This document shows, piece after piece, positions 26,083 through 34,554 of a stretch of DNA of 64,000 bases (position 1 is its first letter; every line of letters starts with the position of its first letter). The stretch is from JBCBGF01 sp039820585 (GTDB lineage: Bacteria > Pseudomonadota > Alphaproteobacteria > Rhodobacterales > Rhodobacteraceae), in NCBI GenBank assembly GCA_039820585.1, contig JBCBPV010000004.1, positions 29,091-93,090 of the forward strand, in the 5' to 3' direction. A program made the translations under genes and the position numbers. The notes beneath the pieces are model-generated. The model saw only the letters and a list, made by a program, of their open reading frames with translations, searched no databases and was not told where the DNA came from.

Positions 26083-27315
26083 CTAGCCCTCGGTCGCGGG
26101 GGCGCCACCCTGGAACGCATTGCCCCGGGCATAGTCGCAAGGCTCTTCCTGCATCTCCAGATGCAGGCCGTCGCCGGTGTAGGGATGCGCCCGGGCAAGA
26201 TCCTCATCCACCTCGATACCCAGACCTGGTGTGTCAGGCGCGCGGATGAACCCATCCTCCACCCGGATCGTCCCTTTGATCAGCGCATCGTGAAACGGCG
26301 TCTCGATCGTCTCGGCCATCAGGATATTGGGGATCACGGTGGCCAGATGGACATTCGCCGCCCACTCCACCGGCCCGGCATAAAGATGCGGGGCCACCTG
26401 CGCGCCATGCGCCTGGGCCAAGCCGGCGATCTTGCGCGCCTCCCACAGCCCGCCCGCGCGCCCCAGTGCAGGTTGCAGTATGCTGGCAGCCCCGGCTGCG
26501 AGCACCGCCTGAAACTCCGCCATCGTCGTCAACCGCTCGCCCGTGGCGACCGGCACCGGCTGGCCAGCGGCCACCCGGGCCATGCCGGGCACGTCATCGG
26601 GGGGCACCGGTTCCTCGAACCATAGCGGCTGATACGGCGCAATGGCCTGTCCCAGCCGGATCGCCCCGCCAGGGGTGAACTGTCCATGGGTGCCGAAAAG
26701 CAGATCGGCCCGGTCGCCCACCGCTTCGCGGATTGCCTTGCAGAAGGCCACCGACCGGGTGATGTCGGACTGCGCAGGCTGGTGACCGCCACGGATCGTA
26801 TAGGGACCGGCAGGATCGAACTTCACAGCGGTAAAGCCACGCGACACAGCGTTTGCCGCCGCCTCAGCCGCCATCTCGGGCGAGATCCAGAATGCGCGCG
26901 TATCGTGGTGTGGCAACGGATACAGATATGTATACCCCCGCACCCGCTCATTCAGCCGCCCCCCCATCAGCGCCCAGACCGGCCTGTCCCGCGCCTTGCC
27001 CAGAATGTCCCAGCACGCAATCTCCAACCCCGAAAACGCGCCCATCACGGTCAGATCAGGGCGCTGCGTGAAACCCGCGGAGTAGGCCCGGCGAAACATC
27101 AGCTCGATATTCTCCGGGCTCTCGCCAGCCATGTGGCGGGAAAACACATCCGCGATCACCGCGCGCATCGCCTCTGGCCCGACCGAACTGGCATAGCATT
27201 CCCCCCAGCCGGTGAGTCCGGTATCCGTGGTCAGCTTGACTAGACTCCAATATCGCCCACCCCAACCGGGTGCGGGCGGTGCGGTGATGATGACATCAAG
27301 GTCGGCCAGTTTCAT
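26083..27315 (-). CDS. Mandelate racemase/muconate lactonizing enzyme family protein (enolase superfamily)
   Basis: The protein has 410 residues. The N-terminal capping domain (residues 1-130) precedes a TIM barrel with AVKFDPAG on strand 2, then WFEEPVP and a GERLTT metal-ligand strand. A late His region (APHLYAGPVEW) follows. The superfamily abstracts an alpha-proton from carboxylates, as in acid-sugar dehydratases, racemases and cycloisomerases. The substrate is not predictable; the FDP variant and GTHGQF loop suggest a sugar-acid enzyme rather than muconate cycloisomerase. The ATG at 27315 matches family starts. It is last in the pob/pca strand run. Confidence 0.85.
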   Translation of the reverse strand: MKLADLDVIITAPPAPGWGGRYWSLVKLTTDTGLTGWGECYASSVGPEAMRAVIADVFSRHMAGESPENIELMFRRAYSAGFTQRPDLTVMGAFSGLEIACWDILGKARDRPVWALMGGRLNERVRGYTYLYPLPHHDTRAFWISPEMAAEAAANAVSRGFTAVKFDPAGPYTIRGGHQPAQSDITRSVAFCKAIREAVGDRADLLFGTHGQFTPGGAIRLGQAIAPYQPLWFEEPVPPDDVPGMARVAAGQPVPVATGERLTTMAEFQAVLAAGAASILQPALGRAGGLWEARKIAGLAQAHGAQVAPHLYAGPVEWAANVHLATVIPNILMAETIETPFHDALIKGTIRVEDGFIRAPDTPGLGIEVDEDLARAHPYTGDGLHLEMQEEPCDYARGNAFQGGAPATEG

Positions 27316-27393
27316 GATCCACGCCCTTCGTAAGACGAACGATGGCACACAACCACATTGCACAGGGACGGGCCAGCCATGGCGTAGGGCGGG

Positions 27394-28602
27394 CTATGCA
27401 ATGCCCACACGCGGCCTCGACCGGTACACCACAAGACACACCACCATCAGCAACATCGACACCAGGAACGGCGCGCCCGGCATAAAGACCGGCGCTTCGG
27501 CGTTGGTGAAGGCAAAGAACACCGTCGTCATGGCCAGGGGCGAAAAAATCATCGACAGCGCCATCGCGCTGGTCAGCACGCCCTGCAACTCCCCCTGGGC
27601 ATCATCGGCCACGGTGCGCGACATGATCCCCTGCAACGCAGGCGTGACCACCGCGCCAAGTGCGGTCAGTGGCGTCAGGATCAGGGCAAGGGTGCTGTTG
27701 GTGACAAAGGCCAGTGCAAGGAAGGCGAAGAAGTTGAAGCACAGGCCAAACATCACGGTGCCCCGATCGCCCAGGTGCCTCAGAATCACCCGGATAAGCC
27801 CGCCCTGCACCACCGCAATCGCGATCCCGAAGGACGCCAGCGAGATGCCGATCATTTGCGGCGACCACCCGAACCGCGCCTGGGTGAAGTAGGCCCAGAT
27901 CGTTGGATAGACCCAGAACGCCACCTGATACAGGAAGAAGACCGCAATCAACCGCCCCAGCCCGGGCAGCTTGTTGACCTGTTTGAACGCGCCCAGCGGG
28001 TTGGACCGCGACCAACTGAACGCGCGGCGGGTGGCCTCGGTCACGGTTTCGGGCAACACGAAATAGCCGAACGCACAGTTCAGCGCAGCCAGCGCGGCGG
28101 CGGCGTAGAACGGTGCGCGCGTCCCGAACTCTGCGAGGATCCCGCCGATAAAGGGCCCCAGCACGAAACCAACCCCAAACGCCGCACCGATCAGCCCGAA
28201 GCGGGCGGACTTCTCTTCAGGTTTGGAGATGTCGGCAATGAACGCGGTCGCCGTCGATTGCGTTGCCGCCATCACACCGCCGACGATCCGGCCTGCAAAC
28301 AACAGCCACAGTGTCCCCGCCACGGCCATGACCAGATAATCGAGCGACATGATCAACAGCGTCGCCAACAGGATCGGACGGCGGCCAAAGCGATCCGACA
28401 GGCTGCCCATCATGGGCGCGCAGAGAAACTGCATCACCGCAAAGACGGTCATCAACAGCCCGCCCCACACCGCCGCCTCGGCCAGGGACCCGCCATCCAC
28501 CTCGCGGATCAGATCGGGCATCACCGGGATGATCAGACCGATCCCGATGGAATCGAGCATCACGTTGATCAGGATGAAGGTGAGGGCGGGCCTCTGCGAC
28601 AT
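27394..28602 (-). CDS. MFS transporter, TetA-like drug:H+ antiporter family
   Basis: This 402-residue inner-membrane protein has about 12 helices. It starts with ALTFILINVMLDSIGIGLII, the TetA-type helix 1 with its conserved acidic residue. The MFS motif A GSLSDRFGRRP lies between helices 2 and 3. Close relatives export tetracycline or other small hydrophobic compounds. It sits 45 bp after pcaB, so a link to aromatic metabolism is possible, but the TetA-like sequence fits export better than uptake. Confidence 0.87.
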   Translation of the reverse strand: MSQRPALTFILINVMLDSIGIGLIIPVMPDLIREVDGGSLAEAAVWGGLLMTVFAVMQFLCAPMMGSLSDRFGRRPILLATLLIMSLDYLVMAVAGTLWLLFAGRIVGGVMAATQSTATAFIADISKPEEKSARFGLIGAAFGVGFVLGPFIGGILAEFGTRAPFYAAAALAALNCAFGYFVLPETVTEATRRAFSWSRSNPLGAFKQVNKLPGLGRLIAVFFLYQVAFWVYPTIWAYFTQARFGWSPQMIGISLASFGIAIAVVQGGLIRVILRHLGDRGTVMFGLCFNFFAFLALAFVTNSTLALILTPLTALGAVVTPALQGIMSRTVADDAQGELQGVLTSAMALSMIFSPLAMTTVFFAFTNAEAPVFMPGAPFLVSMLLMVVCLVVYRSRPRVGIA

Positions 28603-28647
28603 GGTCGGTTCCGGTTGCGCTGGCCCCGTGCCGCGCTGGGTCTGGAT

Positions 28648-29976
28648 TTACGTAACCTGCCGGGCCTCCGATGCAAAGGCGCGCGCATCCGCGGGCGCCT
28701 GCCCCATCTGCGCCGCGGGGCGCAAAAGCGCGGCCCAGTCACGCGCATGATCGCGCGCCAGAAGCGAAGGCAACGGGGTTCCCGTCTCGGTCGCTTCGGC
28801 ACATAGCGCCTTCACGATGGCCTGCGCCTCGGGGCGCGGCATGTCGGCGGCCAGCGCGAAAGTCGCGGCCTCCGCGTAAATCAAGCCCAGCCCGTCATCG
28901 AGGTTGTCCAGCATCGCCTCCGCGCGCGGGACCACGGTTTGCGCCAGCGTCTCGGCCGCCGCCAACGCCCGCGCCGCAAGAATGCACATCTGCGGCAGCG
29001 TCATCCATTCGGTCATCCACGCCGCGCCATCGCGCTGCTGACGGTGCAGGACAGCGCCCTGCATCACGGCATTCAACCCCACGCATTGCCGCGCGATCGC
29101 GGTCAGAACGGCGGGCTGCACCGGGTTCGCCTTCTGCGGCATGGTGGAAGACGCGCCTGCACCGGGCAGCGCCACCTCGCCAACCCCAGACTGCGCCATC
29201 AGATGCAGGTCATCGCCCATCTTGCCCAATGCGCCTGTCACCGCCGTCAGCCACGCCGCCAGTCCGGCCACCCCATCGCGCGCGCTGTGCCAGCTTGCGC
29301 CGGGGTCATCCAGCCCCAGCGCCTCGGCCAGCGCAGCCCGCACCTTTGGCGCCGCGTCGCCCATCATCGAAAGCGTCCCGCCTGCACCCGACAGGCTGAC
29401 CATCTGCACATCGCCCCGCACCGCTTCCAGCCGGGTCTGCGCACGCATCAGCGGCCGCCCCCATTCCGCTGCGACCGCGCCGAAACTCGTCACCGTCGCC
29501 ACCTGACCATAGGTGCGCGCGGCCATCGGCAACTCGGCATGCGCGTCAGACATCGCGCCCAGCGCGGCCACAACCGATGCCAACCGCGCGCCCAGGATCG
29601 TCAGCACCTGGCGCAGCCGCAGCGCCAGCGCGGTGTCCATGATGTCCTGACTGGTCGCGCCCCAATGCACGTATTGCGCATGGGCCGGGGCCTGCATCTC
29701 GGTGCGGAACGCGGCCACCAGCGCGGGCACAGGGACCGCGTTCTGCCCCGTCGCCTCGGCCAAACCGCCCGGGTCCACTTGCACCTCCATGCTGGCGCGA
29801 TGGATAGCCTCGGCGCTGACCTTGGGGATCAGGCCGATCTCGCCTTGCACCCGCGCCAAGGCGCCTTCGACGATCAGCATCGCCCGCACCTCGGCGCTAT
29901 CGGTGAACAGCGCCGAAACCTTTGGGTCGCCCAGAAGCCGGGTGTAAAGCGCACTGTCGAGGGGGCTGGCCGGCAT
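28648..29976 (-). CDS. pcaB: 3-carboxy-cis,cis-muconate cycloisomerase
   Basis: The 442-residue protein belongs to the fumarase/aspartase superfamily. The signature loop GAGASSTMPQKANP is present, plus HWGATSQDIMDTAL with the catalytic His region. PcaB lactonises 3-carboxymuconate to 4-carboxymuconolactone in protocatechuate breakdown. The first base of its ATG is the last base of the upstream BKACE stop (TGATG), so the two are translationally coupled. Confidence 0.92.
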   Translation of the reverse strand: MPASPLDSALYTRLLGDPKVSALFTDSAEVRAMLIVEGALARVQGEIGLIPKVSAEAIHRASMEVQVDPGGLAEATGQNAVPVPALVAAFRTEMQAPAHAQYVHWGATSQDIMDTALALRLRQVLTILGARLASVVAALGAMSDAHAELPMAARTYGQVATVTSFGAVAAEWGRPLMRAQTRLEAVRGDVQMVSLSGAGGTLSMMGDAAPKVRAALAEALGLDDPGASWHSARDGVAGLAAWLTAVTGALGKMGDDLHLMAQSGVGEVALPGAGASSTMPQKANPVQPAVLTAIARQCVGLNAVMQGAVLHRQQRDGAAWMTEWMTLPQMCILAARALAAAETLAQTVVPRAEAMLDNLDDGLGLIYAEAATFALAADMPRPEAQAIVKALCAEATETGTPLPSLLARDHARDWAALLRPAAQMGQAPADARAFASEARQVT

Positions 29977-30806
29977 CAGGCGGCGCGCAGGCCAAGGATC
30001 TTTCGCGCCTCGGCCGGGGTGGCAACACGGCGGTCGTATTGCTCACACAACGCCACGGTGCGTTCCACCAGCGCCGCGTTCGACGGCGCCAACGTCTCCC
30101 GATCCAGCCGCACGTTATCCTCCAGCCCGGTCCGGCAATGCCCGCCCGCCGCGATGCACCATTCGTTTACCATCACCTGAGCCGCCCCGATCCCCGCCGC
30201 ACACCATTCGGCATCCGGGGCCAGGCGCTTCACCGTCTCGACATAGAAATCAAACACCGGCTTGTCGGCGGGCATCGCGTTTTTCACGCCCATCACGAAT
30301 TGCACATAGAGCGGCCCGGTCAGCCGCCCGTCGCCCGCCATCTTCACCGCCTGGAAGATGTGGCTCAGGTCAAACGCCTCAATCTCTGGCTTGATCTCGT
30401 AGGTCTGCATTTCGGACGCCAGCCAATCCACCAGATCAGGCGGGTTCTCGTATACCCGCGTCGGAAAGTTGTTCGACCCCACCGTAAGTGACGCCATGTC
30501 GGGACGAAGCGGCAGCATTCCACCCCGCTCTGCCCCCGCGCCCGAGCGTCCGCCAGTGGACAGTTGCACGATCATACCCGGGCAATGCGCCTCGATCCCT
30601 TCCTTCAACCTCGCAAACCGCTCCGGGTCCGACGTTGGCGTCTGATCCTCCATCCGCACATGGCAGTGGGCGATGGTGGCGCCCGCCTCAAACGCGGCGT
30701 GGGTGCTTTCCACCTGCTCGTCGATCGTGATGGGCACGGCGGGGTTGTCTTCCTTGCGCGGGACCGACCCGGTGATGGCGACGCAGATGATGCAGGGTTT
30801 GGTCAT
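29976..30806 (-). CDS. BKACE family protein (3-keto acid cleavage enzyme, DUF849)
   Basis: The 276-residue TIM-barrel protein has the zinc ligands HCHVR near residues 46-50 and a late conserved block ending in GLEDNV (glutamate ligand region). BKACE enzymes condense a beta-keto acid with acetyl-CoA to give acetoacetate and a new acyl-CoA. Position between pcaG and pcaB suggests 3-oxoadipate as substrate, which would yield succinyl-CoA plus acetoacetate. That is an inference from context. I chose the ATG at 30806, 6 bp after pcaG; a GTG at 30812 is also in frame. Confidence 0.88.
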   Translation of the reverse strand: MTKPCIICVAITGSVPRKEDNPAVPITIDEQVESTHAAFEAGATIAHCHVRMEDQTPTSDPERFARLKEGIEAHCPGMIVQLSTGGRSGAGAERGGMLPLRPDMASLTVGSNNFPTRVYENPPDLVDWLASEMQTYEIKPEIEAFDLSHIFQAVKMAGDGRLTGPLYVQFVMGVKNAMPADKPVFDFYVETVKRLAPDAEWCAAGIGAAQVMVNEWCIAAGGHCRTGLEDNVRLDRETLAPSNAALVERTVALCEQYDRRVATPAEARKILGLRAA

Positions 30807-30812
30807 GGGCAC

Positions 30813-31430
30813 TCAGATATCGAAGAAGATGGTCTCATCCGCACCTTGCAGCCGGATGTCGAAACGGTAAACCCCGGCACCCTTGGACTGGGCCAGAAGC
30901 GTGGGCACACGGTTTTGGTGCTCGATGCGGGTGAGGATGGGATCGGCGGCATTGGCATCGGCCTCATCGGCGAAGTACATCCGCGTTTGCAGGCCGATAT
31001 TGATGCCCCGCGCGACGATCCAGAAGGTGACATGCGGTGCCATCAGGGTGCCGTCGCGAAACGGCACGCGGCCGGGCTTGATCGTCTCAAAGGTGAACTC
31101 CCCTGTCGCCATGTCACCGGGACTACGGCCGAAACCGGTGAAGTTGGGATCGGCATTGCCGCGCGTCTCTTGGGGTGAGGGGTACAGGCCATCCGCATCC
31201 GCCTGCCAGATCTCGATCAGCGCGTCTTTCAGCGGCGTCCCCGTGCCATCAAAAACGGTGCCCTTGATCGTGATCCGTTCCCCTTTGGTGTCGGCATTGA
31301 TCAGCGCGGTGCCAAGATCGACGGGATAGACCCCCTCGACCCCACTGAAATTCGGCGTGCATCCGATATGCACGTAAGGCCCCGCCGTCTGCGATGCGCT
31401 TTCCTTGAAGTAACTCGCCGTCTGCACCAT
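30813..31430 (-). CDS. pcaG: Protocatechuate 3,4-dioxygenase alpha subunit
   Basis: This 205-residue intradiol dioxygenase alpha chain has the conserved IHIGCTPNF-like opening (AGPYVHIGCTPN), the GTPLKDALIEIWQADADG strand block and a cupin-free beta-sandwich end. It pairs with PcaH in an (alpha-beta)n complex; iron ligands reside in PcaH, consistent with their absence here. The start is ATG at 31430, which overlaps the pcaH stop by one base and has GGAGG seven bases upstream. A GTG at 31433 is the alternative. Confidence 0.93.
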   Translation of the reverse strand: MVQTASYFKESASQTAGPYVHIGCTPNFSGVEGVYPVDLGTALINADTKGERITIKGTVFDGTGTPLKDALIEIWQADADGLYPSPQETRGNADPNFTGFGRSPGDMATGEFTFETIKPGRVPFRDGTLMAPHVTFWIVARGINIGLQTRMYFADEADANAADPILTRIEHQNRVPTLLAQSKGAGVYRFDIRLQGADETIFFDI

Positions 31431-32149
31431 CACATCCCCTCCATCCGGTTCTCAAACACCGTCTGCCGGGCCCCGCGCAGAACGATGTCGAACGTGTAGG
31501 CCCGCGCATCCATCGGGATCGTGGCGTTCATGTCGAGTGCGGCGGTCAGGCGGCCCACGGCCTCGTCCGACGGGATCGTCCGCACGATGGGGCATAGCGG
31601 GATCAGCGGATCGCCTTCGAAATACATCTGCGTGATCAGGCGCTGCGCGAAGGCGTGGCCGAAGACAGAGAAGTGGATATGGGCGGGGCGCCAGTCATTG
31701 GGGCCGTTGGGCCAGGGATAAGGGCCGGGTTGGATGGTTCGGAACGCGTATGTGCCATCCTCGCCCGTGATCACCCGCCCGCAGCCACCGAAATTCGGGT
31801 CAAGCGGCGCAAGGTAGCTTTCCTTCTTGTGGCGATAGCGCCCGCCTGCATTGGCTTGCCAGACCTCGACGAGGGCACCTGGAACACCGCGCCCGGCCTC
31901 ATCCAGCACGCGGCCTTGCACCACGATGCGCGGGCCAATGGCTGACTGGCCATCGCCTGCGAAGTTGTGGATCAGATCGCCGTCTTTGGGCCCCAGGATG
32001 TCATGGCCGAACACCGGCCCCGTCTCTTCACTCAGCGTGGTCGGAAAGGACAGCAGCGCCCGCGACGGTGACCGCACCACAGACGTCTTGTACCCAGGCG
32101 TCAGTGCGGGCGGATGCCACGCGCGATCGCGCGCGAAATAGCCTGACAT
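31430..32149 (-). CDS. pcaH: Protocatechuate 3,4-dioxygenase beta subunit
   Basis: This 239-residue catalytic chain carries the Fe(III) ligands. The tyrosine is in GGRYRHK, and the second tyrosine and histidines are in PYPWPNGPNDWRPAHIHFS. The VEVWQANAGGRY motif is typical of intradiol enzymes. It opens protocatechuate to 3-carboxy-cis,cis-muconate. GGAGGAGAG precedes the ATG. It overlaps pcaG by one base and follows pcaC with a 24-bp gap. Confidence 0.95.
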   Translation of the reverse strand: MSGYFARDRAWHPPALTPGYKTSVVRSPSRALLSFPTTLSEETGPVFGHDILGPKDGDLIHNFAGDGQSAIGPRIVVQGRVLDEAGRGVPGALVEVWQANAGGRYRHKKESYLAPLDPNFGGCGRVITGEDGTYAFRTIQPGPYPWPNGPNDWRPAHIHFSVFGHAFAQRLITQMYFEGDPLIPLCPIVRTIPSDEAVGRLTAALDMNATIPMDARAYTFDIVLRGARQTVFENRMEGM

Positions 32150-32173
32150 GTCTCTCCTCCCCTCAGTGGGCGC

Positions 32174-32557
32174 TTAGGCCCCGTCCCTTTCCATCTCGGC
32201 GAATGTCTTGCGCGCAATCGCAATCGCCCGGTTGGCCGCGGGCACACCGGCATAGACCGCCACGTGCAACAACGCTTCCATCACATCGTCGGCGCTGGCC
32301 CCGGTGCGGGCGGTCGCGCGGACATGCATCGGGATCTCTTCGAAATTCTTGGTCGCCGCCAAAAGCGCGATGGTCAGCATCGAGCGTTCGCGCAGCGGGA
32401 TCGTGTCGCGTGCCCAAACCGTGCCCCAGGCGCCTTCGGTGATCATTTCCTGGAACGGCGCGTCAAACGCCGTCTTCTCGGCCTCGGCCCGGTCGACATG
32501 GGCGTCGCCCAGCACATTGCGGCGGATGCCCATGCCCTTGTCGTATCGCTCAGACAT
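32174..32557 (-). CDS. pcaC: 4-carboxymuconolactone decarboxylase
   Basis: This 127-residue CMD-family protein has GSVWARDTIPLRERSML-like spacing (VWARDTIPLRERSMLT) and MHVRATARTGASADDVMEALLHVAVYAG. These are the conserved CMD helices with the catalytic E/H region. It decarboxylates 4-carboxymuconolactone to 3-oxoadipate enol-lactone. It is a stand-alone gene, not fused to pcaD, and overlaps pcaD by 8 bp. Confidence 0.94.
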   Translation of the reverse strand: MSERYDKGMGIRRNVLGDAHVDRAEAEKTAFDAPFQEMITEGAWGTVWARDTIPLRERSMLTIALLAATKNFEEIPMHVRATARTGASADDVMEALLHVAVYAGVPAANRAIAIARKTFAEMERDGA

Positions 32558-33338
32558 GGCCGATCTCCTTCAGGAAAGTTGTCAGCACCTGCGCATATTC
32601 CTCTGGCTTTTCAACACAGGGCAAATGGCCCGCCCCCCGGATCAGGTGGAACCGCGATCCCTGGATGAGATCTGCCGTCTCGCGCACCAGATCGGCTGGG
32701 GTCGATCCGTCTTCGCTGCCGGCAATGGCCAGCGTGGGCAGGGTCAGGCTGGCGGTGGTGGTGTAGAAATCCGTGCCAGCGATTGCCGCCGAGCACCCGA
32801 TATACCCCTCTGCCGGTTGCCGGGCCAGAAGGTTGCGCCAGGCGATCAACTCATCACCCTGACAGAACGTCTTGGAAAACCAGCGCGCCATCACCGCATC
32901 GGCCAGCGCATCTATCCCGCCGGTGCGCACCGCATCAATCCGCTCTTGCCACATCTCGGGCGTACCGATCTTGGCGGCAGTGTTCGAGATCACCATGGCC
33001 CGCACCTGGTCCAGCCGCTTGACCGCCAGCCCCTGCGCAATCATGCCCCCGATGGACAGGCCCACGAACACGCAATCGCGCACAGCCAGGTGATCCAGCA
33101 GCTTTTCGGCATCAGATATCAGCGCACCCATGGAATAGGGCGCCTCGGGACAGGCCGACAGCCCATGCCCGCGCTTGTCATAGCGGATGACGCGCAGGCC
33201 CTGCGGCAGCAAGGGCAGGATCGGATCCCACAGGCGGAGGTCCGTTCCCAGTGAGTTCGAGAACACCACCGGCGCACCGTCCGGGTCCCCGTCGATGCGG
33301 TAGTGCAGGTCGATCCCGTCCAGTCGTGCGATGGTCAA
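32550..33338 (-). CDS. pcaD: 3-oxoadipate enol-lactonase
   Basis: This 262-residue alpha/beta hydrolase has the nucleophile elbow GLSIGGM. A catalytic acid lies in GSEDGSTP and the histidine is in GAGHLPCVE. It hydrolyses the enol-lactone to 3-oxoadipate. I place the start at TTG 33338, which overlaps the pobA stop (TTGA). It gives the family length, and the frame upstream of it lies within pobA without homology. Confidence 0.9.
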   Translation of the reverse strand: MTIARLDGIDLHYRIDGDPDGAPVVFSNSLGTDLRLWDPILPLLPQGLRVIRYDKRGHGLSACPEAPYSMGALISDAEKLLDHLAVRDCVFVGLSIGGMIAQGLAVKRLDQVRAMVISNTAAKIGTPEMWQERIDAVRTGGIDALADAVMARWFSKTFCQGDELIAWRNLLARQPAEGYIGCSAAIAGTDFYTTTASLTLPTLAIAGSEDGSTPADLVRETADLIQGSRFHLIRGAGHLPCVEKPEEYAQVLTTFLKEIGHV

Positions 33339-34501
33339 AACGGCAGCCCCACATATTGCTCGGCCAGCATCGTCTGCGCGGCCTTTGACCCTTCGAGGTA
33401 ATCGAGTTCCGAATCCTGTATATGCTGATCGAACGGGGTTTGGCCCGGAAACCGATGCATCGTCGTCGTGAACCACCACGAAAACCGCGTGGCCTTCCAG
33501 ACCCGCGCCAGCGCGCGTTCGGAATAGCGGTCGATCCCTGCGTCGTCGCCTGCGTAATGCTGCACCAGCCCTTCGTGCAGGTAATGCGCGTCGCTGACCG
33601 CCAGATTCAGCCCCTTCGCACCCGTGGGCGGCACGATATGTGCCGCATCGCCCACCAGAAACAACCGCCCCCAGCGCATGGGCTCGGCCACAAAGGACCG
33701 CAAGGGCGCGATGGATTTCTCGATGGACGGCCCTGTGACCATGGGCTCGGCAATCTGGGGCGGCAGGCGGCGGCGCAGCTCATCCCAGAACACATCGTCA
33801 GACCACGCCTCTAGCGGGTCATCGACGGGGGCTTGTACGTAATATCGGCTGAGATTGGCATTGCGCATGGAACACAGGGCAAATCCGCGTTCGTGATTGG
33901 CATAGACGATCTCATGGTGCGCAGGTGGCGTTTCGGACAGGACGCCCAGCCAACCAAAGGGATAGACGCGCTCATATTCGGTCAGCACGTCAGCGGGGAT
34001 TGCCTTGCGACTGGCGCCGTGGAACCCATCGCACCCTGCCACGAAATCGCAATCGATCCGGTGTTCGGTGCCGTCCTTGGTGAAGGTCACATAGGGCGCG
34101 GCGGTCTCGAGGGCGTGGGGGGTCGCGCCTTCGGCCTCTTCGATCACCGTGCCGCCCATCGCATCGCGCGCAGCGTAAAGGTCGGCGGTCACCTCGGTCT
34201 GGCCGTAGACCATAATGCGCTTGTCGGTCAGCGCCTCAAAATCAATGCGAAAGCCGCGGTTGCGCGCGGCCAGGAACGTGCCGCCATGCGGAAAGCCATC
34301 CCGATCCATCCGGTCGCCCGCCCCGGCCCGGCGCAGCGTCTCTACCGTGCCCCATTCCAGCGCGCCCGCGCGAATGCGGCCCAGCACATAATCGCGCGAG
34401 CGTCGCTCCAGCACGACACTGTCGATCCCCGATACGGCCAAAAGCTGCGACAGCAGCATGCCCGATGGCCCGCCGCCGATAATGCAAACCTGCGTTCGCA
34501 T
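33335..34501 (-). CDS. pobA: 4-hydroxybenzoate 3-monooxygenase
   Basis: This 388-residue FAD monooxygenase has the N-terminal GGGPSGM nucleotide loop. The mid-protein DG motif is DFVAGCDGFHG, and the FAD-ribityl motif is GDAAHIVPPTGAKG. It is a group A aromatic hydroxylase that makes protocatechuate from 4-hydroxybenzoate with NAD(P)H. The ATG at 34501 has AGGGAGGAG upstream. It leads the pobA-pcaDCHG-BKACE-pcaB block. Confidence 0.95.
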   Translation of the reverse strand: MRTQVCIIGGGPSGMLLSQLLAVSGIDSVVLERRSRDYVLGRIRAGALEWGTVETLRRAGAGDRMDRDGFPHGGTFLAARNRGFRIDFEALTDKRIMVYGQTEVTADLYAARDAMGGTVIEEAEGATPHALETAAPYVTFTKDGTEHRIDCDFVAGCDGFHGASRKAIPADVLTEYERVYPFGWLGVLSETPPAHHEIVYANHERGFALCSMRNANLSRYYVQAPVDDPLEAWSDDVFWDELRRRLPPQIAEPMVTGPSIEKSIAPLRSFVAEPMRWGRLFLVGDAAHIVPPTGAKGLNLAVSDAHYLHEGLVQHYAGDDAGIDRYSERALARVWKATRFSWWFTTTMHRFPGQTPFDQHIQDSELDYLEGSKAAQTMLAEQYVGLPF

Positions 34502-34535
34502 GGCTCCTCCCTTTGGGGGAGCGTCTCACAAAGTA

Positions 34536-34550
34536 ATTGTCAGTGTCAAT
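34536..34550 (-). promoter_or_regulatory. 15-bp dyad before pobA, overlapping a TTGACA element
   Basis: The minus strand reads ATTGACACTGACAAT. Six of the seven base pairs across the central position are complementary. It lies in the 53-bp gap between the nuclease-like gene and pobA. TTGACA (34549-34544) matches a -35 consensus, but no good -10 follows at 16-18 bp. It is the only candidate operator near the pob/pca genes, which have no adjacent PcaQ or PobR regulator. Confidence 0.45.
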
Positions 34551-34554
34551 AAAA

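Noticed and set aside
25336..26625. A 429-codon plus-strand open frame across 25336-26625
   Set aside because: It is antisense to the membrane-protein and enolase-superfamily genes, has His/Arg/Gln-rich shadow composition, and no domain. High GC produces many such frames.
28939..30180. A 413-codon plus-strand open frame
   Set aside because: It lies opposite pcaB and the BKACE gene, both clearly recognisable, and its translation has no family features.
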